DNA of 64,000 nucleotides from positions 62,006 to 126,005 of the forward strand of contig NZ_ATLK01000002.1 of the NCBI RefSeq assembly GCF_000737845.1, read 5' to 3'. The position numbers and the translations under genes were made by a program. Shown piece by piece: positions 55,126 to 63,243 of the stretch. Source of the stretch: Bifidobacterium bombi DSM 19703 (GTDB lineage Bacteria; Actinomycetota; Actinomycetes; Actinomycetales; Bifidobacteriaceae). The stretch's first letter is position 1, and every line of letters starts with the position of its first letter. The notes under the pieces were generated by a model. That model had not been told where the DNA came from and did not search any database. It worked only from the letters and a program-made list of their open reading frames with translations.

Positions 55126-55165
55126 AGTGGCGCCAGATTGGTTTCTTGGCGCCACTTGTTTTGTT
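55126..55165 (+). terminator. Terminator after the DUF4190-type gene
   Basis: AGTGGCGCCA pairs perfectly with TGGCGCCACT, followed by TGTTTTGTT. It lies 25 bases past the stop. Confidence 0.85.
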
Positions 55166-55918
55166 ATGGCCTCTTGATTCAGTGTTTTACGAAAGTCAAG
55201 CTTTAAGATAATGGACTTGAAGTATGGTCCATCGTGATGGGTGAACTTGTTGCTGAGTTGTAATTATACCCTCGGTGCAGGGGTAGGTGCGAGGGAAGTC
55301 TCCCTTTGATTCCTCGTCTGTCGATGCTTTCCTGGATTGGATGTATCCTATTTCGCGTCTTCCTTACTGTTTTGTAAGGGCTCTTATGGTTGATGTGATG
55401 GTGATGATTGTCGTAAGGCGACGGGGTTGTCGCTCGAGGCGATCGCTTCCCCTCTTCTCTCATCGATTCGGATACTTGGTCATTCAACGTTGCGTGTGTG
55501 GCTTCAAACGTTGCATTGTTTCTTTTCCAAGATCACAAGTTTTGAATCTACACCCATGGCTTGCTCGCCATTGGTTGGTAAAGGCGCATCCGCTTTTGCA
55601 AACCAACATGAATCCGTGAACAATCGCTATGGACAATATGGGCATGGCCTTATTGTGCCATGGACCGTCCGTCTGAATCTGGTTCGAATGAGCTACAGAC
55701 GTCACCGCCGGAGAATTTCGGAATTCCTCAGTGCCTCCAGTATTCGTCGCCAAGGCTAAAGATGATTTTAAGGAGAGCGTCGATCGACTCATCTCAATCA
55801 GGATAAGTTAAATATGCGCCGGAGAATTTGTGAACCTATGCAAAGACTTGTGATGTACGACGGCGATTGGTATCGTCCACCCATATGCGCTTATTTCGTG
55901 ACGCCCACCTGGAGAGGC
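55166..55918. other. Gene-free stretch
   Basis: About 750 bases, more AT-rich than the surroundings, with short open frames on both strands that overlap each other and show no motif or ribosome site. A 13-bp repeat, CGCCGGAGAATTT, occurs at 55706-55718 and 55817-55829. It may be a decayed gene or former insertion, but nothing identifiable remains. Confidence 0.5.
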
Positions 55919-56809
55919 TTACCGGTTGAGGAGGGTCTTGAGAATATCCATGTCCATATTTAGGTCATCATGTGCGTCTACCCGTACCCTACGGTACTCC
56001 ATCGGCGTCACGCCCGTCCAGTCCTTGAATTTGCGGTTGAACTGTTCATTGCTCTTGAACCCGCAGCGTCTGGCGGTTTCCTTGACTGAAAGGCTGGTCA
56101 TGGCAATCAGATCGCAGGCTTCTTCCATTCGGATGCCGTCGATGTAATCGCGCATGGTCGTTCCCATGACCTTGTGGAAACGCCTTGAAAGATAGCTGCG
56201 ATCCACATGCAGGCCTTTGGCCACATCGGATGGCCCGATACCTTCCCTGAGATGGCGTGCTATGTACGTTACCGCACGCTGTATGACTTGATCGGTGGAT
56301 GATACTGGTTTTCTCAGCCCTCCACTAGTGATTACATGCTCGGTCAGCAGATGCAGGAAGTCGTAAGCCAGTGAATTGAGTTTAAGTGAATCGCGGACCG
56401 TGCCTGCCGTGTAAGAAAAGCATTCAGTGATCAGTGAGAGAAAGGGCTTGAACTCGTCCACATGGAAAACCGTCCTGCTTGGGTCAAGACCAATTTCGGA
56501 CAAGGTGTCGTTCTCTGTGGTTCCATTGAACCCCATCCACAGGTAGGTCCAAGGATTCTTCTCCGCCGCGTGATATTCGATGGCCATATCTGGTCCGACT
56601 ACGAAACCGTCATTGCGATGCAGATGATATTCGGCCTCACCCACTCGGACGGTTCCTGTGCCACCTAGTACGATATGGACGATATGCGAGGTGCGCAGAG
56701 CAGGTCCAAAAGAATGCCCGGGTTTGGTTCTGGAAATTCCACAGACTGCGAAGGAGATGTTTTGCGCGCTCTCAATAGGCTGCTGGATAAACCAGACCGA
56801 GTTTTCCAT
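55919..56809 (-). CDS. AraC-family transcriptional regulator
   Basis: A 296-residue regulator: N-terminal cupin-like sugar-sensing domain (HIVHIVLGGTGTVRVGEAEYHL, WTYLWMGFNG) and a C-terminal double helix-turn-helix (GIGPSDVAKGLHVDRSYLSR, then DLIAMTSLSVKETARRCGFK and NEQFNRKFKDWTGVTPMEYR). This architecture is that of MsmR/RafR activators of alpha-galactoside genes. ATG 56809 follows GGGAGCGGGAGC. It lies downstream of, and in the same direction as, the GH36 and MFS genes and probably activates them in response to melibiose, raffinose or a related sugar. Confidence 0.92.
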   Translation of the reverse strand: MENSVWFIQQPIESAQNISFAVCGISRTKPGHSFGPALRTSHIVHIVLGGTGTVRVGEAEYHLHRNDGFVVGPDMAIEYHAAEKNPWTYLWMGFNGTTENDTLSEIGLDPSRTVFHVDEFKPFLSLITECFSYTAGTVRDSLKLNSLAYDFLHLLTEHVITSGGLRKPVSSTDQVIQRAVTYIARHLREGIGPSDVAKGLHVDRSYLSRRFHKVMGTTMRDYIDGIRMEEACDLIAMTSLSVKETARRCGFKSNEQFNRKFKDWTGVTPMEYRRVRVDAHDDLNMDMDILKTLLNR

Positions 56810-56958
56810 ATCGCTCCCGCTCCCTTCCATACAGGTCGGCCGTCTCAGCCGCGCCTGACTCGATCTTACGGGCAGTGCGGCCAAGACGACCACCTATCTC
56901 ACGTCCAGCCTGTTCAGATGTGCTACCTGCTTATACCGGACTGTCTTCCGACCTTATT

Positions 56959-58176
56959 TCACCGACGCTTCATGACGCGGCAGATGTTCCAAATGCCCAG
57001 GCCGATGAGGATCAGGGCGAAGACGACCGCCAGGACGATGAAGGGCGCCGTCAGGGAATCCGTGCCGAAGAGCTTGCCGACCAGACCCATATAGAGCGGA
57101 GAAATGAAGTTTCCGATGTTGCACCCAATCAGAATCAAGGAGGTGGCCAAGGTACCCATCCTTGGGGTCATGATCTCCCCGATTGTCGTGTAAATGTACG
57201 GGAAGCACCAAGCGCCTGGGATGCCGATGATCATCATACCGATCAAGGCGAAGGCGAAGTTGTGGGCGGACATAGCCATCAGAACGTTGCCCACCACGTA
57301 GAGCGCGATGCCGATGTAGAGGACGGCAATGCCGATCTTACGATTCAGATAGCCGAAGACAAGACCGGCCAGAATGCCGAGGATGGGCATCAGCGAAAGG
57401 AAGAAGCTGGCGTTGTACCCTTCGCCCTTGATACCGACAGAAATCGAGGGGAAGCGCAGTGTTGAACACAACGAATCGAGGACCATGAAAACCGAAAAGA
57501 GAACCAGCACCCAGACGAAGGGGTGGAGGTGGTCCATGCGTGGATCGATCTTATTGCCGTTACCTTCGTCAGAGTCGGCCGCCTTGGTCTTTTCTTCTAC
57601 GGACAAGGTCTCGTCATCCTTCGCTGGCTCCGGAACGACCATGTAGAAGAAGATGGCCAGCGGGAATGCCAACAGGTAGATGGCATAACTCCAATGCCAG
57701 CCCAAGGAAAGCAGGAGTCCAGCCAAAACCGTCAACACACACTGGCCGATGTTCTCCATAGAGCCGCGGAAACCGAGCAGGGTCGCCCTCGTATCCCCTT
57801 GGTAGAGCTGGCTGATTATGTTGACGGCCAGTGAGTTGTAAAGCCCTAGTCCGCAGCCCAATAGGAGACGGCTGATGAAGATAAGCGGATAACTACTGAG
57901 GAACATGGGTCCAATCCCGCCTAATCCCGCCAGAATCATAGATATAAAGATGGTTTTCTTGGTTCCCAACCACCGTTCCACGAATCCCGAAAGGATGATG
58001 AAAACGATGACCGCCAGGCTGGGGATGGTTGAGAGTAGTTCGTTCTGCGAAGTGCCAATGTTCAGGTCGTGCCGCATAGCCGGCAAGGCACCGTTGATGG
58101 CTGGGGCGCTGGTTAATATCAGGGATATGCCTAAGACCGCCGACTTGGTCAGTGCGCTTTCACTTTTGACTTCCAT
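56959..58176 (-). CDS. MFS sugar transporter of the alpha-galactoside operon
   Basis: A 405-residue, 12-segment MFS permease with a charged central loop (PEPAKDDETLSVEEKTKAAD). Recognisable are the motif-A-like loop GFVERWLGTKKTIF, RLLLGCGLGLYNSLA, and NRKIGIAVLYIGI in the second half. It starts 39 bases after the GH36 gene with the SD AAGGAG, so they form one transcript. By position it imports the alpha-galactoside hydrolysed by the GH36 enzyme; the family alone would not tell. Most bifidobacterial raffinose systems use ABC importers, so the use of an MFS carrier is notable. Confidence 0.88.
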   Translation of the reverse strand: MEVKSESALTKSAVLGISLILTSAPAINGALPAMRHDLNIGTSQNELLSTIPSLAVIVFIILSGFVERWLGTKKTIFISMILAGLGGIGPMFLSSYPLIFISRLLLGCGLGLYNSLAVNIISQLYQGDTRATLLGFRGSMENIGQCVLTVLAGLLLSLGWHWSYAIYLLAFPLAIFFYMVVPEPAKDDETLSVEEKTKAADSDEGNGNKIDPRMDHLHPFVWVLVLFSVFMVLDSLCSTLRFPSISVGIKGEGYNASFFLSLMPILGILAGLVFGYLNRKIGIAVLYIGIALYVVGNVLMAMSAHNFAFALIGMMIIGIPGAWCFPYIYTTIGEIMTPRMGTLATSLILIGCNIGNFISPLYMGLVGKLFGTDSLTAPFIVLAVVFALILIGLGIWNICRVMKRR

Positions 58177-58215
58177 TAACTTCTTTCTCCTTCTTCTTGA
58201 TGGTGGAAATCGGAC

Positions 58216-60495
58216 TCACCGCGCGGTGAGGACGAAAAGACGGGAATCGAAATCCTTGGTGCTGCCCAGCGGGTTGATCCCGCCAATTTCGCCGCAAGCG
58301 GCATCGGAATCGATCATGCCGATTCGCATCAGTTCGTCACCTTTAAGGCTCATCCCGTTGATGCTGGATGCTCCTGTACAGGAAATGGAGTAGACGGCGT
58401 CTGGGTCGAGGCCTTCCAGCTTCAATCTGGTGTAAGGCCCGTTAGGTTCCAAAAGCAACGTGTAGTCACCGACTATTGCCGTACGGCGGTCTGGTGACAC
58501 CACCATCCAAGCACACTGGTGGTTGTCGTAAGGGGCGCGGAGACGATAGAAGGAACCGTATGCCATAACATCACGGTGCTGCTTGTAGAAGGCCACTTGC
58601 TGGTGTACTTCCTTCATGTCTTGCGCATCCAAGGCGTTCAGATCCAGCTCGTAGCCGAAAGTGCCGAACATCGCCACGTTCCCCCTGGTCGTGATCGGCG
58701 TGACCCTGCCGGTCTGATGGTTGGGGACAATGGAGACATGGGCACCCATGGTGCTTGGTGGATAGAAGTAGCTGGTGCCATACTGGATTTTCATGCGTTC
58801 CACTGCATCAGTGTCGTCCGAGCACCAAATCTGTGGTGTGTAGTAGAGCATGCCCATGTCGAATCGGCCGCCACCCGAAGCGCAACCCTCGATCAGAAGG
58901 TCTGGGAAAGCATCCAGGAGACGCTGAAGAAGGCTGTAGACGCCCAGAATGTACCGATGGTGGAATTCGCCTTGGGACTCGGGCCCACGGATATTGTCAA
59001 ATCCCTCGGAGACGAGACGGTTCATGTCCCACTTGATGTAGGAGATGTTAGCGGTGGAGAGGATGCGGTGCATTTGGGTATAAATGTTATCCACGACATC
59101 GGGATTGGAGAAGTCCAACAGGAATTCGTTGCGTCCATGGTTCATATGGCGGTCGGGCGTATGGATGGCCCAATCCGGGTGTGTTCGGTAGAGGTCTGAG
59201 TCTTTGTTGACGGCCTCTGGCTCGAACCATAGACCGAACTTCATTCCCATGTCGTTGATTCTCTTGGCGAGACCTGTCATGCCTTGGGGAAGCCTGTCCT
59301 TGTTGGGGGCCCAGTCGCCCAAGCCTGCGGTATCGCCATTGCGTTCCCCGAACCAACCGTCATCCAGAACGAAAAGCTCGATTCCAGCCTCTTTGGCTTT
59401 GGAAGCAATCGAAACCAGGCGGTCCTCATCGAAGTTGAAGTACGTGGCTTCCCAGTTGTTGATCAGGATAGGACGGGTGCGATGATTCCAAGGCTCTCTG
59501 ACCAAGTGTTCCCTGACCATTGAATGGAAACCTTGGCTCAAAGCCTGAAGGCCATCCTGCGTCCATGAAATCAACGCCTCGGGGGTCTGGAAGCTATCGC
59601 CTGGTGCTAATCTCCAAGCGAAGTTGGCATCGTTGATGCCGACTTGGATGCGTGTTACCTGGTAGGTATCGACCTCGGCATGCAGGTCGAAGTTGCCGGA
59701 GTATACGAAGGCCAGTCCCAAGGCTTCGCCCATCGTCTCGTTAGTGCCGGGACGCGAAAGGATGGAGGTCGGATTCATGAAGTGACCACTTGCGTTGCGC
59801 AAAGAGGTGATTTCCTGGATTCCCTCGTGCAGTCGGTAAGTATGGGGGTTGCGCTCTCGTGACCAGGCACCGGTGAAGATCGTCATGTCATAGTCACTGT
59901 CGGGCATGTCGAGGCTCAGACTCATGGCACGCTCGACTACGAGGCGCTGACTGCCCGCATTGATGATTTCGGCGGATCTGGCCAAGACGGGAGAATCGGC
60001 GAAAATCGTGTAGTTCAAAGCCACTTCGAGTCCGGTCAGTGAATCTTCGAGGATGATTCGTAGTGTCTTGCCCTGTTCTTTTTCAGCTCTTGTGGCGGGA
60101 AGTCCGGTCAGATTGGGCTTGCCTTCGATGATCTTGTAGCTCTTGTACTGCAGATCGGTCAGCCTTGAGCCATTCTCTTGGAGAACCACGATGGCTGGTT
60201 GTCGGTAGTCTCCGGTCCCGTACTCAGGGTACTCCTGCCGCAGATGCTCCAAGGAGTAGGTCAGGTCTCCTTCGATGCGACAAGTGGCGGGAGGACGGTG
60301 TTGAAGTTCAACCAGATGGGCGAAGCTCTCCCGGTCGGCTACCGCCGCGCCGAAATACAGGTTGAGAAGCTTGCCCTGGCTGTCAGCCATGATGATGTAG
60401 CTAACAAGCCCATTGGTGAGGTGGAACTGTTTCTGCTCATCGTGGGCGATGATCTGGGGGGTGCTATCAGTGCACTGTGACTTTCGTGTATTCAT
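58216..60495 (-). CDS. Alpha-galactosidase, GH36
   Basis: Hydrolyses terminal alpha-galactose from melibiose, raffinose, stachyose and the like. 759 residues with the full GH36 layout: N-terminal beta-supersandwich, the barrel beginning near WEATYFNFDEDRLVSIASKAKEAG, LDDGWFGERNGDTAGLGDW, nucleophile D490 in YIKWDMNR, the substrate loop CASGGGRFD, and the acid/base Asp (about 560) in CSDDTDA; C-terminal beta domain. No signal peptide: intracellular. ATG 60495 follows GAGGAAGAGAG. First gene of the operon with the MFS carrier and AraC regulator. Confidence 0.96.
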   Translation of the reverse strand: MNTRKSQCTDSTPQIIAHDEQKQFHLTNGLVSYIIMADSQGKLLNLYFGAAVADRESFAHLVELQHRPPATCRIEGDLTYSLEHLRQEYPEYGTGDYRQPAIVVLQENGSRLTDLQYKSYKIIEGKPNLTGLPATRAEKEQGKTLRIILEDSLTGLEVALNYTIFADSPVLARSAEIINAGSQRLVVERAMSLSLDMPDSDYDMTIFTGAWSRERNPHTYRLHEGIQEITSLRNASGHFMNPTSILSRPGTNETMGEALGLAFVYSGNFDLHAEVDTYQVTRIQVGINDANFAWRLAPGDSFQTPEALISWTQDGLQALSQGFHSMVREHLVREPWNHRTRPILINNWEATYFNFDEDRLVSIASKAKEAGIELFVLDDGWFGERNGDTAGLGDWAPNKDRLPQGMTGLAKRINDMGMKFGLWFEPEAVNKDSDLYRTHPDWAIHTPDRHMNHGRNEFLLDFSNPDVVDNIYTQMHRILSTANISYIKWDMNRLVSEGFDNIRGPESQGEFHHRYILGVYSLLQRLLDAFPDLLIEGCASGGGRFDMGMLYYTPQIWCSDDTDAVERMKIQYGTSYFYPPSTMGAHVSIVPNHQTGRVTPITTRGNVAMFGTFGYELDLNALDAQDMKEVHQQVAFYKQHRDVMAYGSFYRLRAPYDNHQCAWMVVSPDRRTAIVGDYTLLLEPNGPYTRLKLEGLDPDAVYSISCTGASSINGMSLKGDELMRIGMIDSDAACGEIGGINPLGSTKDFDSRLFVLTAR

Positions 60496-61495
60496 ATCGC
60501 TCTCTTCCTCGAGGAATTCCTCCGTTGCCTTGTCGGAGTCGTTGACGTGGCACCGTCAGTGACCCGAATCAATGTTTATGATAGGGATTTTCACTGGCAG
60601 ACCAAGGCGAAGACGGGGCTTGGTTGTGGGCACTTCAGAACTTGGTGTGACTCGGTGCGCCATTAGTCCTTGTGTCGTGAAACGGAGGTGTGAAATCCTT
60701 CCAATGGGCTGGAAAATACCCTTTACGCAAGATTATGGTGATTATGTCACGATGATGAAAACCTTTTTCTTTTGTGATTAGATTCCACAAATCATCAATT
60801 TGACCCAACGCAAGAATGACGCCGCGGAAACGGCATAATATGGTATAGGAATGGAGGCTTTTGCATTAACTCGTCGGGCTTTTGGCGTTTTATGCAGCGT
60901 ACAATGCGTGTGCCAAGTGTACGCCAGTCATAGTCGATAGAGGTGACGTGCGCGCTGATGCAAAGCTGTGTAGTTGTGTGGTGCAGTGACAGAGGCCGTG
61001 GGGCTTTTTGCATCGAGGGATGACGAGTACAGTGTGTGTATCGGAATGTGTGGCTGCAAGCAAAGATACTCGCAGTTCGGCTTGACTTCGTGTTTAGGTA
61101 CTTCAGTACATGGCTTTCCGTAAACGCCGTTTCGTCAGTTAGCATGGTAGTGTAGGGTTATCAATAGTCCTTCCAGCAGCCATCATGGCGAAGATGAATC
61201 CTACCAACCGTTTTTCAAGTACCGCATATGACCAGAGCTGGCTGTGCGTCACTTTGACTGTTGAATCACGCTTTTTCGTGTTCTCCGCAATTTGAAATCG
61301 TGTTTTATGTGAATATGGGTGGCAAAGAAGCCAATAAAGTTATCAACACACCCAGAGGTTTCTGGTTTCGGATATGCTCCGATAAAGGCGAGGAAAGTTA
61401 TATACAAAATTGCCATTCCGCCATCAACCGACTTGCCGTCAGTAAATGAACGGAATGGCGCAGGTTGTTTTCTGACAACCTAATCCGTGCGAAAA
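60496..61495. other. Upstream region of the alpha-galactosidase operon
   Basis: One kilobase with no supportable gene. The GH36 operon promoter and any AraC site (reverse strand) should be in the first 300 bases; an AT-rich segment lies at about 60730-60850. A small frame at 61261-61449 on the plus strand has no SD and no recognised family. A perfect short hairpin, AGGTTGT/ACAACCT near 61462-61481, sits just past the end of the surface-protein remnant. Confidence 0.4.
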
Positions 61496-61790
61496 TCACA
61501 TTGCTTGGTGCGCACGCTTTTTAATTATCAACCCGACACTCAAAGCCGCCATGGATGTCAAGAGCACGAGGGAGATGTCGGTACCCGTATGCGCCATCTT
61601 GGAAGTGGTCCCTGGAGTGGGCTCCAGTGGTTGCGGCGGTGTGTTGTGGTCGGTGTCGCTTGCTGGCGGTGTGATGGGTGGCACGTCGCCGGGTGGCGTG
61701 GCGCTGCTGGTGGCGTGGTTCTTGAACTTGACGTTCCACGCGGCCTTGGCGCCGTCATGCACGCGGCCTTGATGCTTGAGTGCGTGATTG
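61496..61790 (-). pseudogene. C-terminal remnant of a sortase-anchored surface protein
   Basis: About 95 codons on the reverse strand: AAWNVKFKNHATSS, then a Pro/Thr-rich wall-spanning stretch (PPGDVPPITPP, PLEPTPGTT), the sorting motif MAHTG (a variant of LPxTG), a membrane segment (DISLVLLTSMAALSVGLII) and the basic end KKRAHQAM. No signal peptide or body domains are present: upstream the frame runs straight into the tRNA terminator and tRNA fragment. So this is the tail end of a once larger anchored protein, perhaps cut off by recombination at the tRNA. Confidence 0.65.
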
Positions 61791-61795
61791 CATGC

Positions 61796-61818
61796 ATAAA
61801 AACCCGCCGAAGCGGGTT
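61796..61818 (-). terminator. Terminator of the tRNA locus
   Basis: On the reverse strand AACCCGC-TTCG-GCGGGTT is followed by TTTAT, a tight tetraloop hairpin ten bases beyond the tRNA end. Confidence 0.8.
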
Positions 61819-61827
61819 CCTCAACTG

Positions 61828-61854
61828 TGCCTCCACGGGGATTCGAACCCCGGA
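61828..61854 (-). other. 3' end of a tRNA gene, likely attachment site (att)
   Basis: The reverse strand has a T arm (CGGGG-TTCGAAT-CCCCG) followed by a 3' acceptor half TGGAGGC and discriminator A, with a terminator after it. No matching 5' acceptor (GCCTCCA), D arm or anticodon arm lies upstream, so only the last 27 or so bases of a tRNA are present. Such a stranded tRNA end next to an integrase gene is the usual footprint of an element integrated into a tRNA. The amino acid cannot be given. Confidence 0.75.
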
Positions 61855-61955
61855 TGCGCTGATATAGGGTTAGTGGAAGCAATGAATTCAATGCCTCTGC
61901 TGTTATTTTTCAAATACGCTGCTGACCGATAGATTTCGTCTTTATTGTTTTTAGT

Positions 61956-61976
61956 GCCGCACATGCGGCCCTTTTT
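61956..61976 (+). terminator. Hairpin with T5 tract just before the integrase RBS
   Basis: GCCGC-ACAT-GCGGC followed by CCTTTTT; the integrase SD (AAAGGA) starts two bases later. It could end transcription entering the element or act as an attenuator of the integrase gene. Confidence 0.65.
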
Positions 61977-61993
61977 CGAAAGGACAAAAGATA

Positions 61994-62865
61994 ATGTATA
62001 GGTCTCACCGTCAGCCACCTGAATCCTGGATCGAATTACTCGATACGTATGTTGTCGATATGAAGGCACGGGGCTTTCGGATCATACTTGTGAGACCCGG
62101 TGGTATTAGATATCCGCATTTGCTCGATTTATCGGCAAGGCGGCCGCGGAAGTCACCGGCTTGGATGTCAGTATGTGGATTGCTGATGGTGACTGGTCGC
62201 TCCAGGCCAAAGCCAGCCGTAGGGCGGCACTCATGCAGTTTTACAGGTACCTGGTACGAACTGGCATGATGCAGAACAATCCGGTCGAAACCGTGCCTGG
62301 CATCCGCCGTCCGCGACCGATCGCCAAACAGCCGGCACCCGAAGAGGCGGTCATGCAAGGACTAGTATCAGCGGATACCGAGGCCCGGCTGATGGTGCAG
62401 CTCTGCTCCCAGGTCGGGTTGCGGCGCGAGGAGATCTCCAAGGTCGCCGCCTCCGACATAGTGGCCTACGGGGATGGCTACGCCTTGTGTGTGCACGGCA
62501 AGGGCGGCAAGGACCGTATCGTGCCCATCAGTGCGCTGTTGGCGCGTGACATCCAGGCAAAGGCCAACGGCGGCTGGCTCTTCCCTGGCAAAGGCGAACG
62601 GTGCTGGCTCTTCCCAGGCAAATACAAGGGGCATTGCTGCGTCGATCACGTATATCGCGTGATCAAAAGGGCCACCGGCTGGGCCACACACAGCTTCCGT
62701 CGCCGTTTCGGCCGTATCTCGTATGAGGTCAGCGGCAATAACCCCCGTGCGTTCCAGGAGCTGCTCGGCCACGACTCGCCAGCCACCACGCAAAGCTCCA
62801 TTTTGGTGCCGTCCGCCGATTTAAGAGAAATCACCGAAAAGTCGCCCATTACGATCATCACGTAA
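61994..62865 (+). pseudogene. Tyrosine recombinase/integrase, frameshifted
   Basis: ATG 61994 follows AAAGGA. The N-terminal core-binding part (ESWIELLDTYVVDMKARGF) leaves frame at about 62135 (GGCAAGG; one A missing), and the rest continues in the -1 frame: DVSMWIADGDWSLQAKASRRA and the catalytic domain with Arg in GLRREEISK, Lys in GKGGKDRIV, HSFRR (His-x-x-Arg) and GHDSP (second His). Where the catalytic Tyr is expected, after ATTQ, the sequence reads SSILVPSADLRE with no Tyr. So the gene is doubly damaged and should not recombine DNA. It borders the tRNA-derived att site. A terminator follows. Confidence 0.82.
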
Positions 62866-62891
62866 TAAACAATTAAAAGACTGAATGTGAT

Positions 62892-62917
62892 GCCGGGAGT
62901 TACTCCTGGCATTTTAT
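62892..62917 (+). terminator. Terminator after the integrase gene
   Basis: GCCGGGAG pairs with CTCCTGGC (one G-T) around TTA, followed by ATTTTATTTC. It also overlaps the end of the reverse-strand gene at 62914. Confidence 0.8.
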
Positions 62918-63216
62918 TTCTTCTGATGTTCATCCGCCAATGGGCGGCCTGCGAAGATATCATCAAGATCAGTGATTGAGATCTCTCGGTCGGGCGTATA
63001 GACCCTGCCAGGTCGTGTGGCTCCCTGTGTGCTGTACTCCTGGTCTACCTGTTCCCAGCTTTTATCGTTCATTTGTGGTCTGCCAGTCGCCATTGTGATG
63101 TCGACCATCCGGTCGAAGCTCACGGGATCGTCGAAAAGCGCATCGACCACGGGGCCGGCTCCCGATCCGGAGGCCAGCGGCGGGAAACCGTGATCGGTTC
63201 CAGGGTTATCCTTCAT
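62914..63216 (-). CDS. Hypothetical protein, 100 aa, in the AbiEii transcript
   Basis: A small, soluble, acidic protein starting MKDNPGTDHGFPPLASG and ending ITDLDDIFAGRPLADEHQKK. The ATG at 63216 has a good SD (AAAGGA at the right distance) and lies 27 bases after the AbiEii gene, so it is very likely cotranscribed with it. I recognise no family. It does not look like an AbiEi antitoxin (no winged helix-turn-helix is visible), and AbiEi normally lies upstream of AbiEii. It may be an accessory of the locus or an unrelated cargo gene. Confidence 0.65.
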   Translation of the reverse strand: MKDNPGTDHGFPPLASGSGAGPVVDALFDDPVSFDRMVDITMATGRPQMNDKSWEQVDQEYSTQGATRPGRVYTPDREISITDLDDIFAGRPLADEHQKK

Positions 63217-63243
63217 AGCTGTTCCTTTTTCCTTGTTTTGTTT

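Noticed and set aside
55287..55792. Overlapping 100-110-codon frames on both strands, possible transposase remnant
   Set aside because: No DDE, helix-turn-helix or terminal inverted repeats could be seen; evidence is not enough for an insertion-sequence call.
61828..61925. Complete tRNA gene on the reverse strand
   Set aside because: No 5' acceptor half, D arm or anticodon arm can be found upstream of the T arm, so only a 3' fragment is reported.
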